Positions 41,127 through 51,963 of a DNA stretch of 64,000 bases are shown here, piece after piece. This DNA comes from Halomonas sp. ML-15 (GTDB taxonomy: Bacteria > Pseudomonadota > Gammaproteobacteria > Pseudomonadales > Halomonadaceae), in NCBI RefSeq assembly GCF_014779595.1, contig NZ_JACXZT010000002.1, positions 124,001-188,000 on the forward strand, given 5' to 3'. Both the position numbers and the translations under genes were made by a program. Numbering within the stretch: the first letter of the stretch is position 1; each line of letters begins with the position of its first letter. The notes beneath the pieces were generated by a model that did not search any database, was not told the origin of the DNA, and saw only the letters and a list, made by a program, of their open reading frames with translations.

Positions 41127-41987
41127 ATGAAAATACCCAAACGTCTACAGCCGCTGGTCGAAGATGGGATGATCGATGAGGTCGTCACCCAGTTGATGAG
41201 CGGTAAAGAAGCTCAGGTTTACGTGGTGCGCTGCGGCGAGGCGCTGCGCTGTGCCAAGGTCTTCAAGGAAGCCAAGCAGCGCAGCTTCAAGCAGGCGGTG
41301 CAGTACCAGGAGGGGCGACGCGAGCGCAACACTCGCCGTGCCCGCGCCATGGCCAAGAAGACCCGCTACGGCCAGAAGGAGCAGGAGCAGGCCTGGCTGA
41401 CTGCCGAGGTTGATGCCCTCTACCGGCTGGCCGCGGCCGGAGTGCGTGTGCCGCAGCCGCATGGCTTTGTCGACGGCGTGCTGCTGATGGATATGATCCA
41501 GGACGCCGAGGGCGCCGCGGCACCGCGGCTGGATGATGTGGAGCTGAGCGCCGAGCAGGCCATCGACTACCACGCCCAGGTGATGCGCGACGTGGTGCGC
41601 ATGCTCTGTGCGGGCCTGGTACACGGCGATCTCTCGGAGTTCAACGTGCTGGTCGATACCCAGGGGCCGGTGATCATCGACCTGCCCCAGGCGGTAGATG
41701 CGGCTGGTAACAACAGCGCTGCGAGCATGCTCGAGCGTGACGTCGACAATATGCGGCGCTACTTCGGCCGCTTTGCGCCGACGCTGCTCGAGACCGACTA
41801 CGGCAAGGAGATCTGGGCGCTCTACGCGGGCGGCGAGCTGCAGCCGGATACGCCGCTGACCGGTTGCTTTACGCCCGACACCAGTGAGGTCGACGTCGAT
41901 CAGCTGCTGGACGTCATCGAAGATGCCCGCGAAGAGCATGCCGAGCGTATGGCGGCGTTGGCGGATGATCAACGCGACGACGATTAA
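41127..41987 (+). CDS. RIO-type serine protein kinase
   Basis: A 286-residue RIO1-like kinase. The ATP-binding lysine lies in LRCAKVFKEAK, the long basic helix is RRERNTRRARAMAKKTRYG, the catalytic loop is VHGDLSEFNVL and the metal-binding loop is VIIDLPQAVD, with DLPQ in place of DFG as in other RIO kinases. Bacterial members such as PA4780 of Pseudomonas are known; their targets are poorly defined. Close downstream spacing to dbpA suggests co-transcription and possibly a ribosome-linked role. Confidence 0.9.
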   Translation: MKIPKRLQPLVEDGMIDEVVTQLMSGKEAQVYVVRCGEALRCAKVFKEAKQRSFKQAVQYQEGRRERNTRRARAMAKKTRYGQKEQEQAWLTAEVDALYRLAAAGVRVPQPHGFVDGVLLMDMIQDAEGAAAPRLDDVELSAEQAIDYHAQVMRDVVRMLCAGLVHGDLSEFNVLVDTQGPVIIDLPQAVDAAGNNSAASMLERDVDNMRRYFGRFAPTLLETDYGKEIWALYAGGELQPDTPLTGCFTPDTSEVDVDQLLDVIEDAREEHAERMAALADDQRDDD

Positions 41988-42080
41988 TGAGTGTCTCACA
42001 CATTCATATATAGGAATTTTCTCTAATATTTATATTTTTAATATATGAGTGGCCGGCCTGATATTTACTGGGCAAATGCC

Positions 42081-42107
42081 TAAAGTCTCTGCGGCGAATG
42101 CCGATAA
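42081..42107 (+). promoter_or_regulatory. Sigma-28 (FliA) promoter of the chemoreceptor gene
   Basis: TAAAGTCT-N11-GCCGATAA, an essentially perfect match to the flagellar sigma-28 consensus with correct spacing. The start of transcription would be near 42115, leaving a leader of about 90 bases with two possible GC-rich hairpins before the ATG. This places the receptor under flagellar control. Confidence 0.88.
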
Positions 42108-42202
42108 GCGAAGTAAGACAGTCTGCACCCGATAAAAATACCCCGGCGGCCTTGGCAACCCAGGCCAGCCGGCGCTTCGCCGACTCGCAGAGGAACCCTC
42201 CC

Positions 42203-44155
42203 ATGAATCAGATGCTGACGCCGTCGCCTGACGGTTATCACGGGCGCCAGAAAAACGACAATAAACCGAATGCTAATCAAACCCGCCGACTGGGATTCAG
42301 CAGCCGTTTGACGCTGATGATCGTGTCCCTGGTGCTGGTGTCGGTCATCGTGGTCGCTAGCCTGGTGTATATCCAATACCGCCAGTCCTACACCCAGGCA
42401 ACGGTCAATCAACTTCAAGGCACCGGTGAAATGATGACCGAGTCGTTCAGCCAGTGGCTGGATGCCCGCCAGGATGACATGCGCTACATCGCCGGGCTCG
42501 ATCCGGTGCGCCAGGTCGAGGTCGAGCAGATCGATCATCTGCTGGCCCAGATTGCCGCTCAGGACGGTTTCTACGACACCATCTTCTTCGTGGGGCCGGA
42601 TGGTCGCGGTGTCTCCGGGGTCAGCTATGACAACGGCGCTGTGGTGATGTCGCCGAGTGAGGCAGCGGAGTTCGAGGTCGCCGATCGTGCCTGGTTCCAG
42701 GAGGCCATTCAGGGCGAGATGGTGTTCTCGCAGCCGCTGGTGTCGCGTGCCACCGGCAACCAGGTCAGCAACGTGGTGGTGCCGGTATACGACGACGGCG
42801 GCGACGTGATCGGGGTGGTGCGCGCCGCGGTACGTCTGGGGGTGCTATTCGATCGTATGGCCGAGATGTCACTGGGCGGCAGCTCGGACACCTTTCTGCT
42901 GGCCAGCGACGGCACCCCGGTGACCCCGGTGGCCGCGCTGGGCGGGGCGGAGGATGCCCTTACCACCCGCGCTGCCGAGGCGGTGGCGGCAGGCGAGGCG
43001 GGCGTCGGCCAGTACCGCGATGCGGCGGGTACACCGGTGATCGGTAGCTTCACCTATCTGCCGCGTCTCGATTGGGGGCTGGTGGTGGAGATGCCCGAGG
43101 GCGAAGCGCTGGCCGAGGTGAGCCGGGTGTTCTGGCTGCTGATAGCGATTACGGCGGTGATCGTGGTAGTGGCGTTACTGGTCGGGCTGGGCGTGGTGCG
43201 CTCGGTGGTCAAGACCCTGGGCGGCGATCCCCAGCAGGCCAGCGATGTGGTGCGGCGGGTGGTCGATGGCGACCTGACCATGCGGGTGCCGGTCAAGGCT
43301 GGCGATACCACCAGCCTGCTGGCGCATATCGATGAGATGCAGACCAACCTGCGACGCATGATGGTCGACATCAAGGGCACCGCCGACTCGGTGAGCACCG
43401 CCAGCAGCGAGATTGCCCAGGGCAATGAGGACCTGGCCAGCCGCACCGAAGAGCAGTCCTCGTCGCTGGTCGAGACCGCTACCAGCATCGAGCAGATGAC
43501 CGCGACGGTGCGCCAGACCGCTGATTCTGCGGGCCACGCCGAGCGCCTGTCGCGGGAACTGGACGACAAGGCTCGCCAGGCCGGCGGTGTGGGCACCGAG
43601 GCGGCAGCGGCGATGCAGGCGATCAAGGACGCCAATCAGCGGGTGGTGAGCATCATCGAAGCGATCGATGCGATCGCCTTCCAGACCAATCTGCTGGCCC
43701 TGAATGCTTCGGTGGAGGCGGCGCGGGCTGGCGAACATGGTCGCGGTTTCGCAGTGGTCGCCTCCGAGGTGCGGCAGCTGGCCGGGCGCTGTGCCGATGA
43801 GGCCAACCAGATCCGCGGGGTGGTCAAGGCCAGCGTCGAGAAGGTCGACGAGGGCGAGGCGCTGGTCGCCGACGCCAGCCAGCAGCTGCTGGCCATCGCC
43901 GATGGTGTCAAGCAGGTCACCAGCTTCGTCAGCGAGATCGCCACCGCGGCCACGGAGCAGTCCACCGGGATCGAGCAGATCAACCAGGCGGTCAGCCAGC
44001 TCGAGGAGGTCACTCAGCAGAATGCGGCCCTGGTCGAGGAGGCCTCGACCTCGAGTCAGTCGCTCAAGGACCAGGCCCGCGAACTGGCGCAGCTGATCCA
44101 GCGTTTCAAGGTCGAGGAGGGGCCGGAGGCGCGGACGGCGCTGCCGAGCTACTGA
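42203..44155 (+). CDS. Methyl-accepting chemotaxis protein with Cache-type sensor
   Basis: A 650-residue receptor. A transmembrane segment ([20 protein letters not shown]) precedes a periplasmic Cache-like domain of about 260 residues ([40 protein letters not shown], and [20 protein letters not shown]). A second membrane helix ([20 protein letters not shown]), HAMP linker and signalling domain follow, with the conserved hairpin tip [21 protein letters not shown] small-molecule attractant is likely. ATG 42203 has AGAGGAACCCTCCC. Expression is predicted to be sigma-28-dependent. A pentapeptide for CheR docking is not obvious at the end. Confidence 0.92.
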   Translation: MNQMLTPSPDGYHGRQKNDNKPNANQTRRLGFSSRLTLMIVSLVLVSVIVVASLVYIQYRQSYTQATVNQLQGTGEMMTESFSQWLDARQDDMRYIAGLDPVRQVEVEQIDHLLAQIAAQDGFYDTIFFVGPDGRGVSGVSYDNGAVVMSPSEAAEFEVADRAWFQEAIQGEMVFSQPLVSRATGNQVSNVVVPVYDDGGDVIGVVRAAVRLGVLFDRMAEMSLGGSSDTFLLASDGTPVTPVAALGGAEDALTTRAAEAVAAGEAGVGQYRDAAGTPVIGSFTYLPRLDWGLVVEMPEGEALAEVSRVFWLLIAITAVIVVVALLVGLGVVRSVVKTLGGDPQQASDVVRRVVDGDLTMRVPVKAGDTTSLLAHIDEMQTNLRRMMVDIKGTADSVSTASSEIAQGNEDLASRTEEQSSSLVETATSIEQMTATVRQTADSAGHAERLSRELDDKARQAGGVGTEAAAAMQAIKDANQRVVSIIEAIDAIAFQTNLLALNASVEAARAGEHGRGFAVVASEVRQLAGRCADEANQIRGVVKASVEKVDEGEALVADASQQLLAIADGVKQVTSFVSEIATAATEQSTGIEQINQAVSQLEEVTQQNAALVEEASTSSQSLKDQARELAQLIQRFKVEEGPEARTALPSY

Positions 44156-44228
44156 GGGAGGCGCGACGGGCGACGGATTACTGCTAAGGTGGGAATATCC
44201 GCTCGTCCATCGCTACCAAGGAGCCCCC

Positions 44229-44966
44229 ATGCGACTGCAGCACGCCACCTGGCAGGAGGTCGAAGCCTACCTGACCCGTCACACCGGCATCATCGTGCCG
44301 ATCGGCTCCACCGAGCAGCATGGCCCCAACGGCCTGGTGGGGACCGATGCGATCTGCCCCGAGGCGATCGCCTGGGCGCTGGGCGAGCGTCATGACGTAC
44401 TGGTGGCACCGACCCAGAACATCGGCATGGCCCAGCATCACCTGGCCTTTCCCGGCTCGTTGAGTCTGGCCCCCAGTACCCTGATTGCGGTGCTGCGCGA
44501 CACCATCGAGTCGCTGGCCAAGCACGGCTTCACCCATGTGTTCTTCCTCAACGGCCACGGCGGCAACATCGCCACCGTCAAGGCGGCCTTCGCCGAGGTC
44601 TACACCGCGCGCAGCCTGGCCGGCGATGACCGGCCGCTGAATCTGTCGCTCTACAGCTGGTTCAGCGGTCGCCGCGGTCGCGAACTGGCCGACTCGCTGT
44701 ATGGCGACGCCGAGGGCAGTCACGCCACGGCCTCGGAGGTGGCGCTCTCCTGGTACGCCGCCGGGGTCGAGAAGCCGGTGGCGATGTCGCCGCAGCTGGC
44801 GCCCAGGGGTAGCGCCGAATGCGATGCCCACACCTTTCGCCAGCGCTTCCCCGACGGCCGTATGGGCTCCGACCCCTCACTGGCCAGGATCGAGCACGGT
44901 AAACGCTTCCTGGAAACCGGGGTCGAGGATGCCTGGGAGGCCTACCAGGCGTTTGTAACGGGATAA
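44229..44966 (+). CDS. Creatininase-family amidohydrolase
   Basis: A 245-residue protein of the creatininase/MftE/FAPy-deformylase superfamily. Metal-binding and catalytic signature runs are visible: [18 protein letters not shown], then the loop with [16 protein letters not shown], and [12 protein letters not shown]. The conserved Glu, His, Asp and second Glu fit a binuclear metal site. Substrate among creatinine, N-formyl compounds or others cannot be decided. A creatinase/DoeA-like gene lies 1.8 kb downstream, which is suggestive but not proof of a common pathway. Confidence 0.85.
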   Translation: MRLQHATWQEVEAYLTRHTGIIVPIGSTEQHGPNGLVGTDAICPEAIAWALGERHDVLVAPTQNIGMAQHHLAFPGSLSLAPSTLIAVLRDTIESLAKHGFTHVFFLNGHGGNIATVKAAFAEVYTARSLAGDDRPLNLSLYSWFSGRRGRELADSLYGDAEGSHATASEVALSWYAAGVEKPVAMSPQLAPRGSAECDAHTFRQRFPDGRMGSDPSLARIEHGKRFLETGVEDAWEAYQAFVTG

Positions 44967-45031
44967 GCGCGCATTGCCAGGTGCCGCCCTTTCATCGGAC
45001 CATGACGCTTTACCGTCATCAGGAGCCGAGC

Positions 45032-45223
45032 ATGCCGATCGTTACCATTCAGCAATTCCCCCGTGACCTGGATCAGAAGCGTGAGCTCGCCCAGCGCATT
45101 ACCGCGGCCTTCGTCGAGGTCTATGACGCCAAACCGGAGTCGGTGCAGGTGTTTTTCAGCGAAGTGGAAAGCGAGGATTGGGCCAAGGGAGGGGTTATGG
45201 GCTGTGACAGCACGTCAACCTGA
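45032..45223 (+). CDS. 4-oxalocrotonate-tautomerase-like protein
   Basis: A 63-residue tautomerase-fold protein with Pro right after the initiator Met (MPIVTIQQF), as needed for the catalytic Pro1 once Met is removed. Arg residues expected at positions 11 and 39-40 are only partly recognisable (FPRDLDQKRELAQRI). Length is that of 4-OT family members. ATG 45032 has AGGAGCCGAGC. The C-terminus is Ser/Thr rich. It acts as a hexamer in the family; the substrate here is unknown. Confidence 0.82.
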   Translation: MPIVTIQQFPRDLDQKRELAQRITAAFVEVYDAKPESVQVFFSEVESEDWAKGGVMGCDSTST

Positions 45224-45287
45224 GCAATCCGGCACCTAATGGCGGTGCGGTGGTCACAGCCATTATGCTTATCTTGCTAACAGACTC

Positions 45288-45869
45288 ATGAATGTGACCC
45301 TGACGCTGGTCACCCTGACGGTGCTGGTGTCGGCGCTGGGCTGGCTGCAGCCGGCGCTCAAGCGAGCGCTGATCTACTGGCCGCCGGGCGTCTCGCGGGG
45401 GCAGTGGTGGCGGCTGATCAGCCACGGTCTGCTGCACGCCAACATCACGCACCTGGCCTTCAATATGGTCACCCTCTACATATTCGGCACGGTAATGGAG
45501 CTGGTGCTGGTGCCACATATCGGGGTGCTGGGGTTCGTGCTGTTCTATCTCGCCGGGCTGCTGGTGGCGATACTGCCGACCCACCTGCGCCACCGGGGCG
45601 ATGCCGACTACCTGAGTCTGGGCGCCTCCGGGGCGGTAGCAGCAATGCTGTTCGCCTATATCCTGCTGCGGCCCTGGTCGCTGCTGTTCGTCTTCGTGGT
45701 GCCGATACCGGCGATCGCCTTCGCCGCGCTCTATGTGATCTATTCGCTGTGGGCGCAGCGCCATGCCGATGATAACGTCAATCACAGCGCCCACCTTTGG
45801 GGTGGCGCCTGGGGATTGACCTTCATGCTCGGCCTGATGGCCTCGACCTATCCCAATGAGCTGATCTGA
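45288..45869 (+). CDS. Rhomboid-family intramembrane serine protease
   Basis: A 193-residue inner-membrane protease with about six hydrophobic segments. The catalytic Ser lies in LGASGAVAAM, the catalytic His in SAHLWGGAWG, and the HLAFNM segment supplies the oxyanion Asn. WRLISHGLLHANITHLAFNM is the usual loop 1 region. Family members cleave single-pass membrane proteins within the bilayer; substrates here are unknown. The last base of its stop TGA is the first base of the next start ATG, so it is coupled with the hydrolase gene. Confidence 0.9.
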   Translation: MNVTLTLVTLTVLVSALGWLQPALKRALIYWPPGVSRGQWWRLISHGLLHANITHLAFNMVTLYIFGTVMELVLVPHIGVLGFVLFYLAGLLVAILPTHLRHRGDADYLSLGASGAVAAMLFAYILLRPWSLLFVFVVPIPAIAFAALYVIYSLWAQRHADDNVNHSAHLWGGAWGLTFMLGLMASTYPNELI

Positions 45870-46711
45870 TGGTACGCGTACTGATCTCGCTGGCAGCGGT
45901 CTATGGATTGGTGGTGGCATTGATGTGGGCCTTCCAGGAGCGCCTGCTTTACCTGCCCCACGCCGGCCGTGAGCATGTCGCCACCCCGGCCGATCGCGGC
46001 CTGGCGTGGGAAGAGGTAACGCTGACCACCCAGGACGACCTGGCCCTCGATGCCTGGTGGATACCGGCGCCAGAGCCGCGCGGAAGCCTGCTGTTCTTCC
46101 ACGGCAACGCCGGCAATATCTCCCACCGCCTGGAGAGCATCGCCCAGTTTCAGCGCCTGGGGCTGTCGGTGTTGATCATCGACTACCGCGGCTATGGCCG
46201 CAGCGAGGGGCGTCCGTCGGAAGAGGGCACGGCGCTGGATGCCCGCGCCGCCTGGCAGTGGCTACGCGATGACGCCGGGTTGGCGACCGATGAGATCGTG
46301 GTGTTCGGCCGCTCGCTGGGGGCGGCGGTGGCCGCCGAGCTCGCCGTGGGCCTCGAGGAGCAGCAGGAACCCCCCGCCGCGGTGATTCTCGAGTCGCCGT
46401 TTCGCTCGGTGCCGGAGCTCGCTCAGCGGCTCTATCCGTTCCTGCCGGCGCGCTGGCTGGCGCGTATCGACTATCCGGTGGAGAGCTACGTCACGCAGAT
46501 CTCGGCGCCGCTGCTGGTGGTCCACAGTCGTGACGACGAGGTGATCCCCTACGCTGAGGGCGAAGCGGTGTACGCCGCGGCCAATGCGCCCAAGCGGCTG
46601 CTGACCATTAGCGGCGGACACAACACCGGCTTCGTGGATAGCGAGGCCGACTACCTGGAGGGCATCGACGCCTTCCTGGCCGAAGAGGCCGGCCTGTCCA
46701 CTCCCCGCTGA
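45869..46711 (+). CDS. Alpha/beta hydrolase, BEM46/ABHD13-like
   Basis: A 280-residue protein. One N-terminal membrane helix (LISLAAVYGLVVALMWAF) anchors it, then an alpha/beta hydrolase: oxyanion loop FFHGNAGNISHR, nucleophile elbow FGRSLGAAVA, acid in LLVVHSRDDEVIPY and the His in SGGHNTGFVDS. The pattern fits the BEM46/ABHD13 branch of membrane-tethered hydrolases. Function in bacteria is unclear. Overlaps the rhomboid stop by one base. Confidence 0.88.
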   Translation: MVRVLISLAAVYGLVVALMWAFQERLLYLPHAGREHVATPADRGLAWEEVTLTTQDDLALDAWWIPAPEPRGSLLFFHGNAGNISHRLESIAQFQRLGLSVLIIDYRGYGRSEGRPSEEGTALDARAAWQWLRDDAGLATDEIVVFGRSLGAAVAAELAVGLEEQQEPPAAVILESPFRSVPELAQRLYPFLPARWLARIDYPVESYVTQISAPLLVVHSRDDEVIPYAEGEAVYAAANAPKRLLTISGGHNTGFVDSEADYLEGIDAFLAEEAGLSTPR

Positions 46712-46748
46712 GCTTCTACACTCTGGTGATACGTGACCGGAGACCACC

Positions 46749-47936
46749 ATGGACCATACCGCCTATCGCCAGATGCTCGCCGAGACGCTGGCGCGCAGTG
46801 AGCTGCCGTTCGACGCTGACGAATACGAGGCTCGGCTGACCAGGGTGCGTGCCGCGATGCAGCGCCAGGGTTTCGATGCACTGCTGCTCACCGACCCCGC
46901 CGATATCAACTACCTCACCGGCTACCACACCTTCGAGGTCTCGGTACACGCCTGCCTGGTGTGCACCGCCGAGCGCCTGGTGCTGCAGGTGGCCTCCATC
47001 GAGACCGGCGCGGCGGTGGTGACCGCCCGTGCCGACGAGATCCTCGGCTACCGCTGGGAGAATCCCGATGAGGTCATCGCGCCGCTGTGCGACCTGTTGG
47101 CGCCCTGTGTCGCCGTGGGCATCGATGGCTGGCATGCCGGCCTGCGCCATGGCGTGATGGCGGCACTGGAAGCGCGACTCGGTAGTGAGCGCTTCCAGGA
47201 GGCCGGTGCGTTGATCGATGAGGTGCGCATCGTCAAGAGCGCCGCCGAGCTTGCCTGCCTGCGGGAGAGTGCGCGGATCACCTCGCTGGGGCTCGAGGCG
47301 GCGATGGCGGTGATCCGTCCCGGGGTGACCGATAACGAGGTGGCCGCCGAGGGCGCCCGGGCGCTGCTGGCGGCGGGCAGCGAGTTCATGAGTCTGCAGC
47401 CGATCGTCACCAGCGGTGCGCGAATCGGGGTGATCCACGTCAACCACAAGCGTCGGGTCATTGCGGCGGGGGACCCGGTGTTTCTCGAGTTCGGTGCCGC
47501 CTATCAGCGCTACACCGCACCGATGATGCGCACCGCCGTGGCCGGGCGCGCCAGTGACGAGATGCAGGCCGTCGCCGATCTGTGCCATGAGCTCTATGCG
47601 GTGCTGTGCGAGCATATGCAGCCGGGAGGCACCTTCGATGCCGCGGCTGAGGCCGCCGAGGCGACGCTGGCGCCCTGGCAAGAGCGGCTTTTTCACTCCG
47701 GGGTGTTCGGCTATGCGGTGGGCGCGCAGTTTCCGCCCAGCTGGGTCGAGGGCACGGGCTATATCGCCAGGGGGCAGAGGCGGCGATTCGAGGTAGGGAT
47801 GGTCTTCCACCTGCCGCTCTGCCTGCGCCTGCCTGGCCAGTGGGGGGTGGGGCTCAGCGATACCGTGATGGTCACCGAGCGGGGCGGCGTGGCATTGACC
47901 GACAACGACTGGCGGCTCCACGAGCTGCCCGCCTGA
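46749..47936 (+). CDS. M24-fold hydrolase of the creatinase / ectoine hydrolase (DoeA) type
   Basis: A 395-residue two-domain pita-bread protein. The N-terminal creatinase domain (VRAAMQRQGFDALLLTDPAD, then INYLTGYHTF) precedes the M24 catalytic domain. The metal ligands of true Xaa-Pro peptidases are mostly absent: EFGAAYQRYTAP where DxG..D is usual, and YAVGAQFPP where the His-Gly motif is expected. This fits metal-independent creatinase or ectoine hydrolase (DoeA) rather than a peptidase. In a halophile an ectoine or compatible-solute role is attractive, but no doeB or ect genes are nearby. Creatininase-like gene upstream noted. Confidence 0.78.
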   Translation: MDHTAYRQMLAETLARSELPFDADEYEARLTRVRAAMQRQGFDALLLTDPADINYLTGYHTFEVSVHACLVCTAERLVLQVASIETGAAVVTARADEILGYRWENPDEVIAPLCDLLAPCVAVGIDGWHAGLRHGVMAALEARLGSERFQEAGALIDEVRIVKSAAELACLRESARITSLGLEAAMAVIRPGVTDNEVAAEGARALLAAGSEFMSLQPIVTSGARIGVIHVNHKRRVIAAGDPVFLEFGAAYQRYTAPMMRTAVAGRASDEMQAVADLCHELYAVLCEHMQPGGTFDAAAEAAEATLAPWQERLFHSGVFGYAVGAQFPPSWVEGTGYIARGQRRRFEVGMVFHLPLCLRLPGQWGVGLSDTVMVTERGGVALTDNDWRLHELPA

Positions 47937-47962
47937 CAGAGGCATCAGGCAGGCCAGGCGGA

Positions 47963-48691
47963 TCAAGTCTCGGTGGGAAGCTCGGCGTTGTGGAAGACGT
48001 TCTGCACGTCGTCCAGGTCGTTGAGCATATCGAGGAATTTCTCGAACATCGCCACATCGTCGCCCTCCACCGGGGTGGTGGTCTGGGGCACGAACTGGAT
48101 CTCGTCGACCTCGAAATCGAGCTCACCGAAGGTGTCGATCAACGCCTGCTTGGCCTTGGCATACTCGGTATGCGGGGCGAACACGGTGATCTGACCGTCT
48201 TCGTTCTCGATGTCGCTGACGTCGACGTCGGCCTCCATCAGCGCTTCCAGGGCGGCCTCTTCATCCTCGCCGCGGTAGGCGAGAATCGCGCAGTGGTCGA
48301 ACATGTGGCTGACGCTGCCGGGGGTGCCGATCTTGCACTTGGTCTTGGTGAAACAGGCGCGGACATCGCCGAAAGTGCGATTGGGATTGTCGGTCAGGCA
48401 GTCGACGATCACCATGCAGTTGCCGGGGCCGAAGCCCTCGTAGCGGGCCGGTGAGAAGTCCTCGCCGCCGGTACCGCTGGCCTTGTCCAGGGCCTTGTCG
48501 ATGACATGACTGGGGACCTGATCCTTCTTGGCGCGCTCGATCAGGCCGCGCAGGCTCAGGTTGCTGGCGGGGTCGGTACCGCCCTGCTTGGCGACCACGT
48601 AGATCTCGCGGCCGTATTTGCTGTAGACCTTGGTCTTGGCGGCGGCCGTCTTGGCCATGGATTCCTTGCGGTTCTGGAAGGCCCTGCCCAT
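47963..48691 (-). CDS. YebC/PmpR family protein (YeeN subgroup)
   Basis: A 242-residue protein of the YebC family, proposed as DNA-binding regulators and, more recently, as translation factors for proline-rich or polyproline sequences. The start [11 protein letters not shown], with [15 protein letters not shown] and [10 protein letters not shown], is that of the YeeN-like subgroup, which lacks the usual MAGHSKWANI opening. The central [20 protein letters not shown] and C-terminal acidic domain are intact. ATG 48691 has AGGACAACGAT. Single gene, convergent with the M24-like gene. Confidence 0.9.
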   Translation of the reverse strand: MGRAFQNRKESMAKTAAAKTKVYSKYGREIYVVAKQGGTDPASNLSLRGLIERAKKDQVPSHVIDKALDKASGTGGEDFSPARYEGFGPGNCMVIVDCLTDNPNRTFGDVRACFTKTKCKIGTPGSVSHMFDHCAILAYRGEDEEAALEALMEADVDVSDIENEDGQITVFAPHTEYAKAKQALIDTFGELDFEVDEIQFVPQTTTPVEGDDVAMFEKFLDMLNDLDDVQNVFHNAELPTET

Positions 48692-48858
48692 ATCGTTGTC
48701 CTGTCAGCTCATCAATACGGCAAGAATGTTACTCAACAAGGCGCAGCGGGAACAGGGTTATTTGCCGCATGGCAGGCCTCGACAATGAGTGCCATCCTGA
48801 ACCCGAACACACCTTATGTGGCCGATACGATGATCGAGAAGGCTACCAAGGAGATAGC

Positions 48859-49740
48859 ATGCAGAGGTCGTTACCACGGCGCCTGTTGGCGTCGCTGCTG
48901 ATTGGCGTGATGTTGAGTGCCGCTGCCGGCCTGGCGGTGGCCCGAGAGCTGGCCGTCGACCCCGATGAGATGATCGAGGTGGAGATCGCCACCGTCGGGG
49001 TGGCGGGGGCGATGGGACCACCGGTGGTGCTGCTGCGCGAGCCTGGCGGGGAAGACGTGATTCCGATCTTCATCGGCCCCAACGAAGCCGAGGCTATCCT
49101 GCGCGCACTGCGCGGAGATCGGCCGCGGCGGCCGCTGACCCATGAGCTGCTGAATGACGTGATCGATGGCCTCGACGCGAATCTGGCCCGGGTCTACGTC
49201 GATGCGCTGCAGGAGAACACCTTCCTTGGCATGCTCGAGCTGGAGATCGATGGCCGCGACGCGCCCGTGCGCATCGACAGCCGTCCCAGCGACGCCCTGG
49301 CGCTGGCGCTGCAGGCCGGTGCAACCATTCACGTGGCGCCCGAGGTGCGCGAGGCGGCGCGGCAGATCGACTATGAGGGGCTGGAAGATAGCGTGGTGGC
49401 GGCACTGGGCATCACCGTGACCCGCGTCAGCGATGACCTGCGCGACGCCCTCGGCCTGCCCGACGATGACGGTCTGCTGGTCAGCGACGTCAGCGGTGCC
49501 GCCGAGGAGGCCGGCATGGCGCCCGGCGCCTTGCTGCTGGAGGTCAACGACCAGGTGCCCTCGTCGCCGATGAACTTCCTCGAGCTGGTGCGCGACACCC
49601 CTGCCGATGAAGAGGCCCAGCTGCGCTACTGGCAGGAGGGTGAGGTGCACGACATCACGCTCTCCACCGACGTGCCGACGCCGCGGCCCCGGGGGCGCGG
49701 GGCGCCAGAGAGCGACGAAGAGCCGGGCATTCGCCTGTAG
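48859..49740 (+). CDS. Secreted bifunctional-nuclease-fold (DUF151) protein with C-terminal PDZ domain
   Basis: A 293-residue exported protein. After a signal peptide (LLASLLIGVMLSAAAGLAVA) comes a BFN/DUF151 domain: IATVGVAGAMGPPVVLLRE, FIGPNEAEAILRALRG, RPLTHELLNDVIDGLDA and RIDSRPSDALALALQAG. A PDZ domain follows from about residue 190 (ALGLPDDDGLLVSDVSGAAE, then GDLLLEVN-like GALLLEVNDQVPSS), then a Pro/Arg/acidic tail. Most BFN proteins are cytoplasmic and single-domain, so the combination with a signal peptide and PDZ is unusual. ATG 48859 has AAGGAGATAGC. Nuclease activity is not established for most members. Confidence 0.82.
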   Translation: MQRSLPRRLLASLLIGVMLSAAAGLAVARELAVDPDEMIEVEIATVGVAGAMGPPVVLLREPGGEDVIPIFIGPNEAEAILRALRGDRPRRPLTHELLNDVIDGLDANLARVYVDALQENTFLGMLELEIDGRDAPVRIDSRPSDALALALQAGATIHVAPEVREAARQIDYEGLEDSVVAALGITVTRVSDDLRDALGLPDDDGLLVSDVSGAAEEAGMAPGALLLEVNDQVPSSPMNFLELVRDTPADEEAQLRYWQEGEVHDITLSTDVPTPRPRGRGAPESDEEPGIRL

Positions 49741-49795
49741 ACGCAGGGCATCCGCGTCGCGAAACATAGCGCGCTAATATAAACTGTTGACGCTT

Positions 49796-49820
49796 GGCGG
49801 CCGGCATGTTGCCGGCCGCC
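49796..49820 (+). terminator. GC-rich hairpin between the BFN-PDZ and TauE genes
   Basis: GGCGGCCGGCA, loop TGT, TGCCGGCCGCC: an 11-base perfect stem, 55 bases after the BFN-PDZ stop and 20 before the TauE GTG. No T-run; could end the first gene or affect translation of the second. Confidence 0.5.
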
Positions 49821-49840
49821 TGTCGTTATCAGGAGTCATC

Positions 49841-50584
49841 GTGTCGCTGCTCGTCGGTGCGGTCTTCGTGGCCGTGGTATTTCTCACCTCGATGCTGTCG
49901 GGGGTGTTCGGCATGGCCGGCGGCCTGGTGCTGCTGTGGTTCTTGCTGCTGCTGTTTCCGGCCACCACGGCGATCGCCGTTCACGGCGTGATCCAGATGA
50001 CCGCCAACGGCTCGCGGGCCTGGCTGTCGCGGCAGTTTATCGTCTGGCGGATCGTGGCACTGATGACCTCCGGTGTGCTGGCGGCGGCGGGCCTGCTGCT
50101 GTGGATCGGCTACTCGCCGGATGCCGCGACGGTGTCGATTCTTATCGGCCTGATGCCGATCCTGGTGTGGATGCCTCGCTACTGGTTCCAGCTCGACGCC
50201 AGTCGGCCCAGCCATGCGCTGACCTGTGGGGTGGTGTCTGGCGGCTTGACCATTGCCGCCGGGGTATCCGGGCCGCTGATCGATATCTTCTTCGTGCGCT
50301 CACGCATGGATCGCCGCCAGATCGTCGCCACCAAGGCAATGATCCAGGTGGTCTCCCACGCCATCAAGGTGCTGTTCTATCTCGGCTCGGCGTTGGCACT
50401 GAGCGCCGGCGAGTGGGGCATCATCCTGCTCGCCGCGCCTTTTGCGATATTCGGTACCCACACCGGCAACCGCATTCTGGCGCGCCTCACCGATGCCAAT
50501 TTCCGCACCTGGACGCGCTGGATCGTCACCGCCATCGGCGCGTTCTACCTGGTTCAGGGGCTGGTGCTGACCTTCCAGGGCTGA
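49841..50584 (+). CDS. TauE/SafE-family sulfite/organic anion exporter
   Basis: A 247-residue inner-membrane protein with about eight hydrophobic segments, typical of the TauE/SafE family: LTSMLSGVFGMAGGLVLLWF at the N-terminus and GGLTIAAGVSGPLIDIFFVR in the middle, the two inverted repeats. Family members export sulfite or sulfonates. The substrate cannot be read here. I chose GTG 49841, which follows CAGGAGTCATC; an in-frame ATG at 49787 lies across the hairpin. Confidence 0.87.
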   Translation: MSLLVGAVFVAVVFLTSMLSGVFGMAGGLVLLWFLLLLFPATTAIAVHGVIQMTANGSRAWLSRQFIVWRIVALMTSGVLAAAGLLLWIGYSPDAATVSILIGLMPILVWMPRYWFQLDASRPSHALTCGVVSGGLTIAAGVSGPLIDIFFVRSRMDRRQIVATKAMIQVVSHAIKVLFYLGSALALSAGEWGIILLAAPFAIFGTHTGNRILARLTDANFRTWTRWIVTAIGAFYLVQGLVLTFQG

Positions 50585-50585
50585 C

Positions 50586-51962
<1,377 letters not shown>

Positions 51963-51963
51963 C

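Noticed and set aside
42108-42202. Cyclic di-GMP (GEMM) riboswitch in the chemoreceptor leader
   Set aside because: The conserved GGCAAACC and GCAAAGCC-type elements are missing; only generic hairpins are seen.
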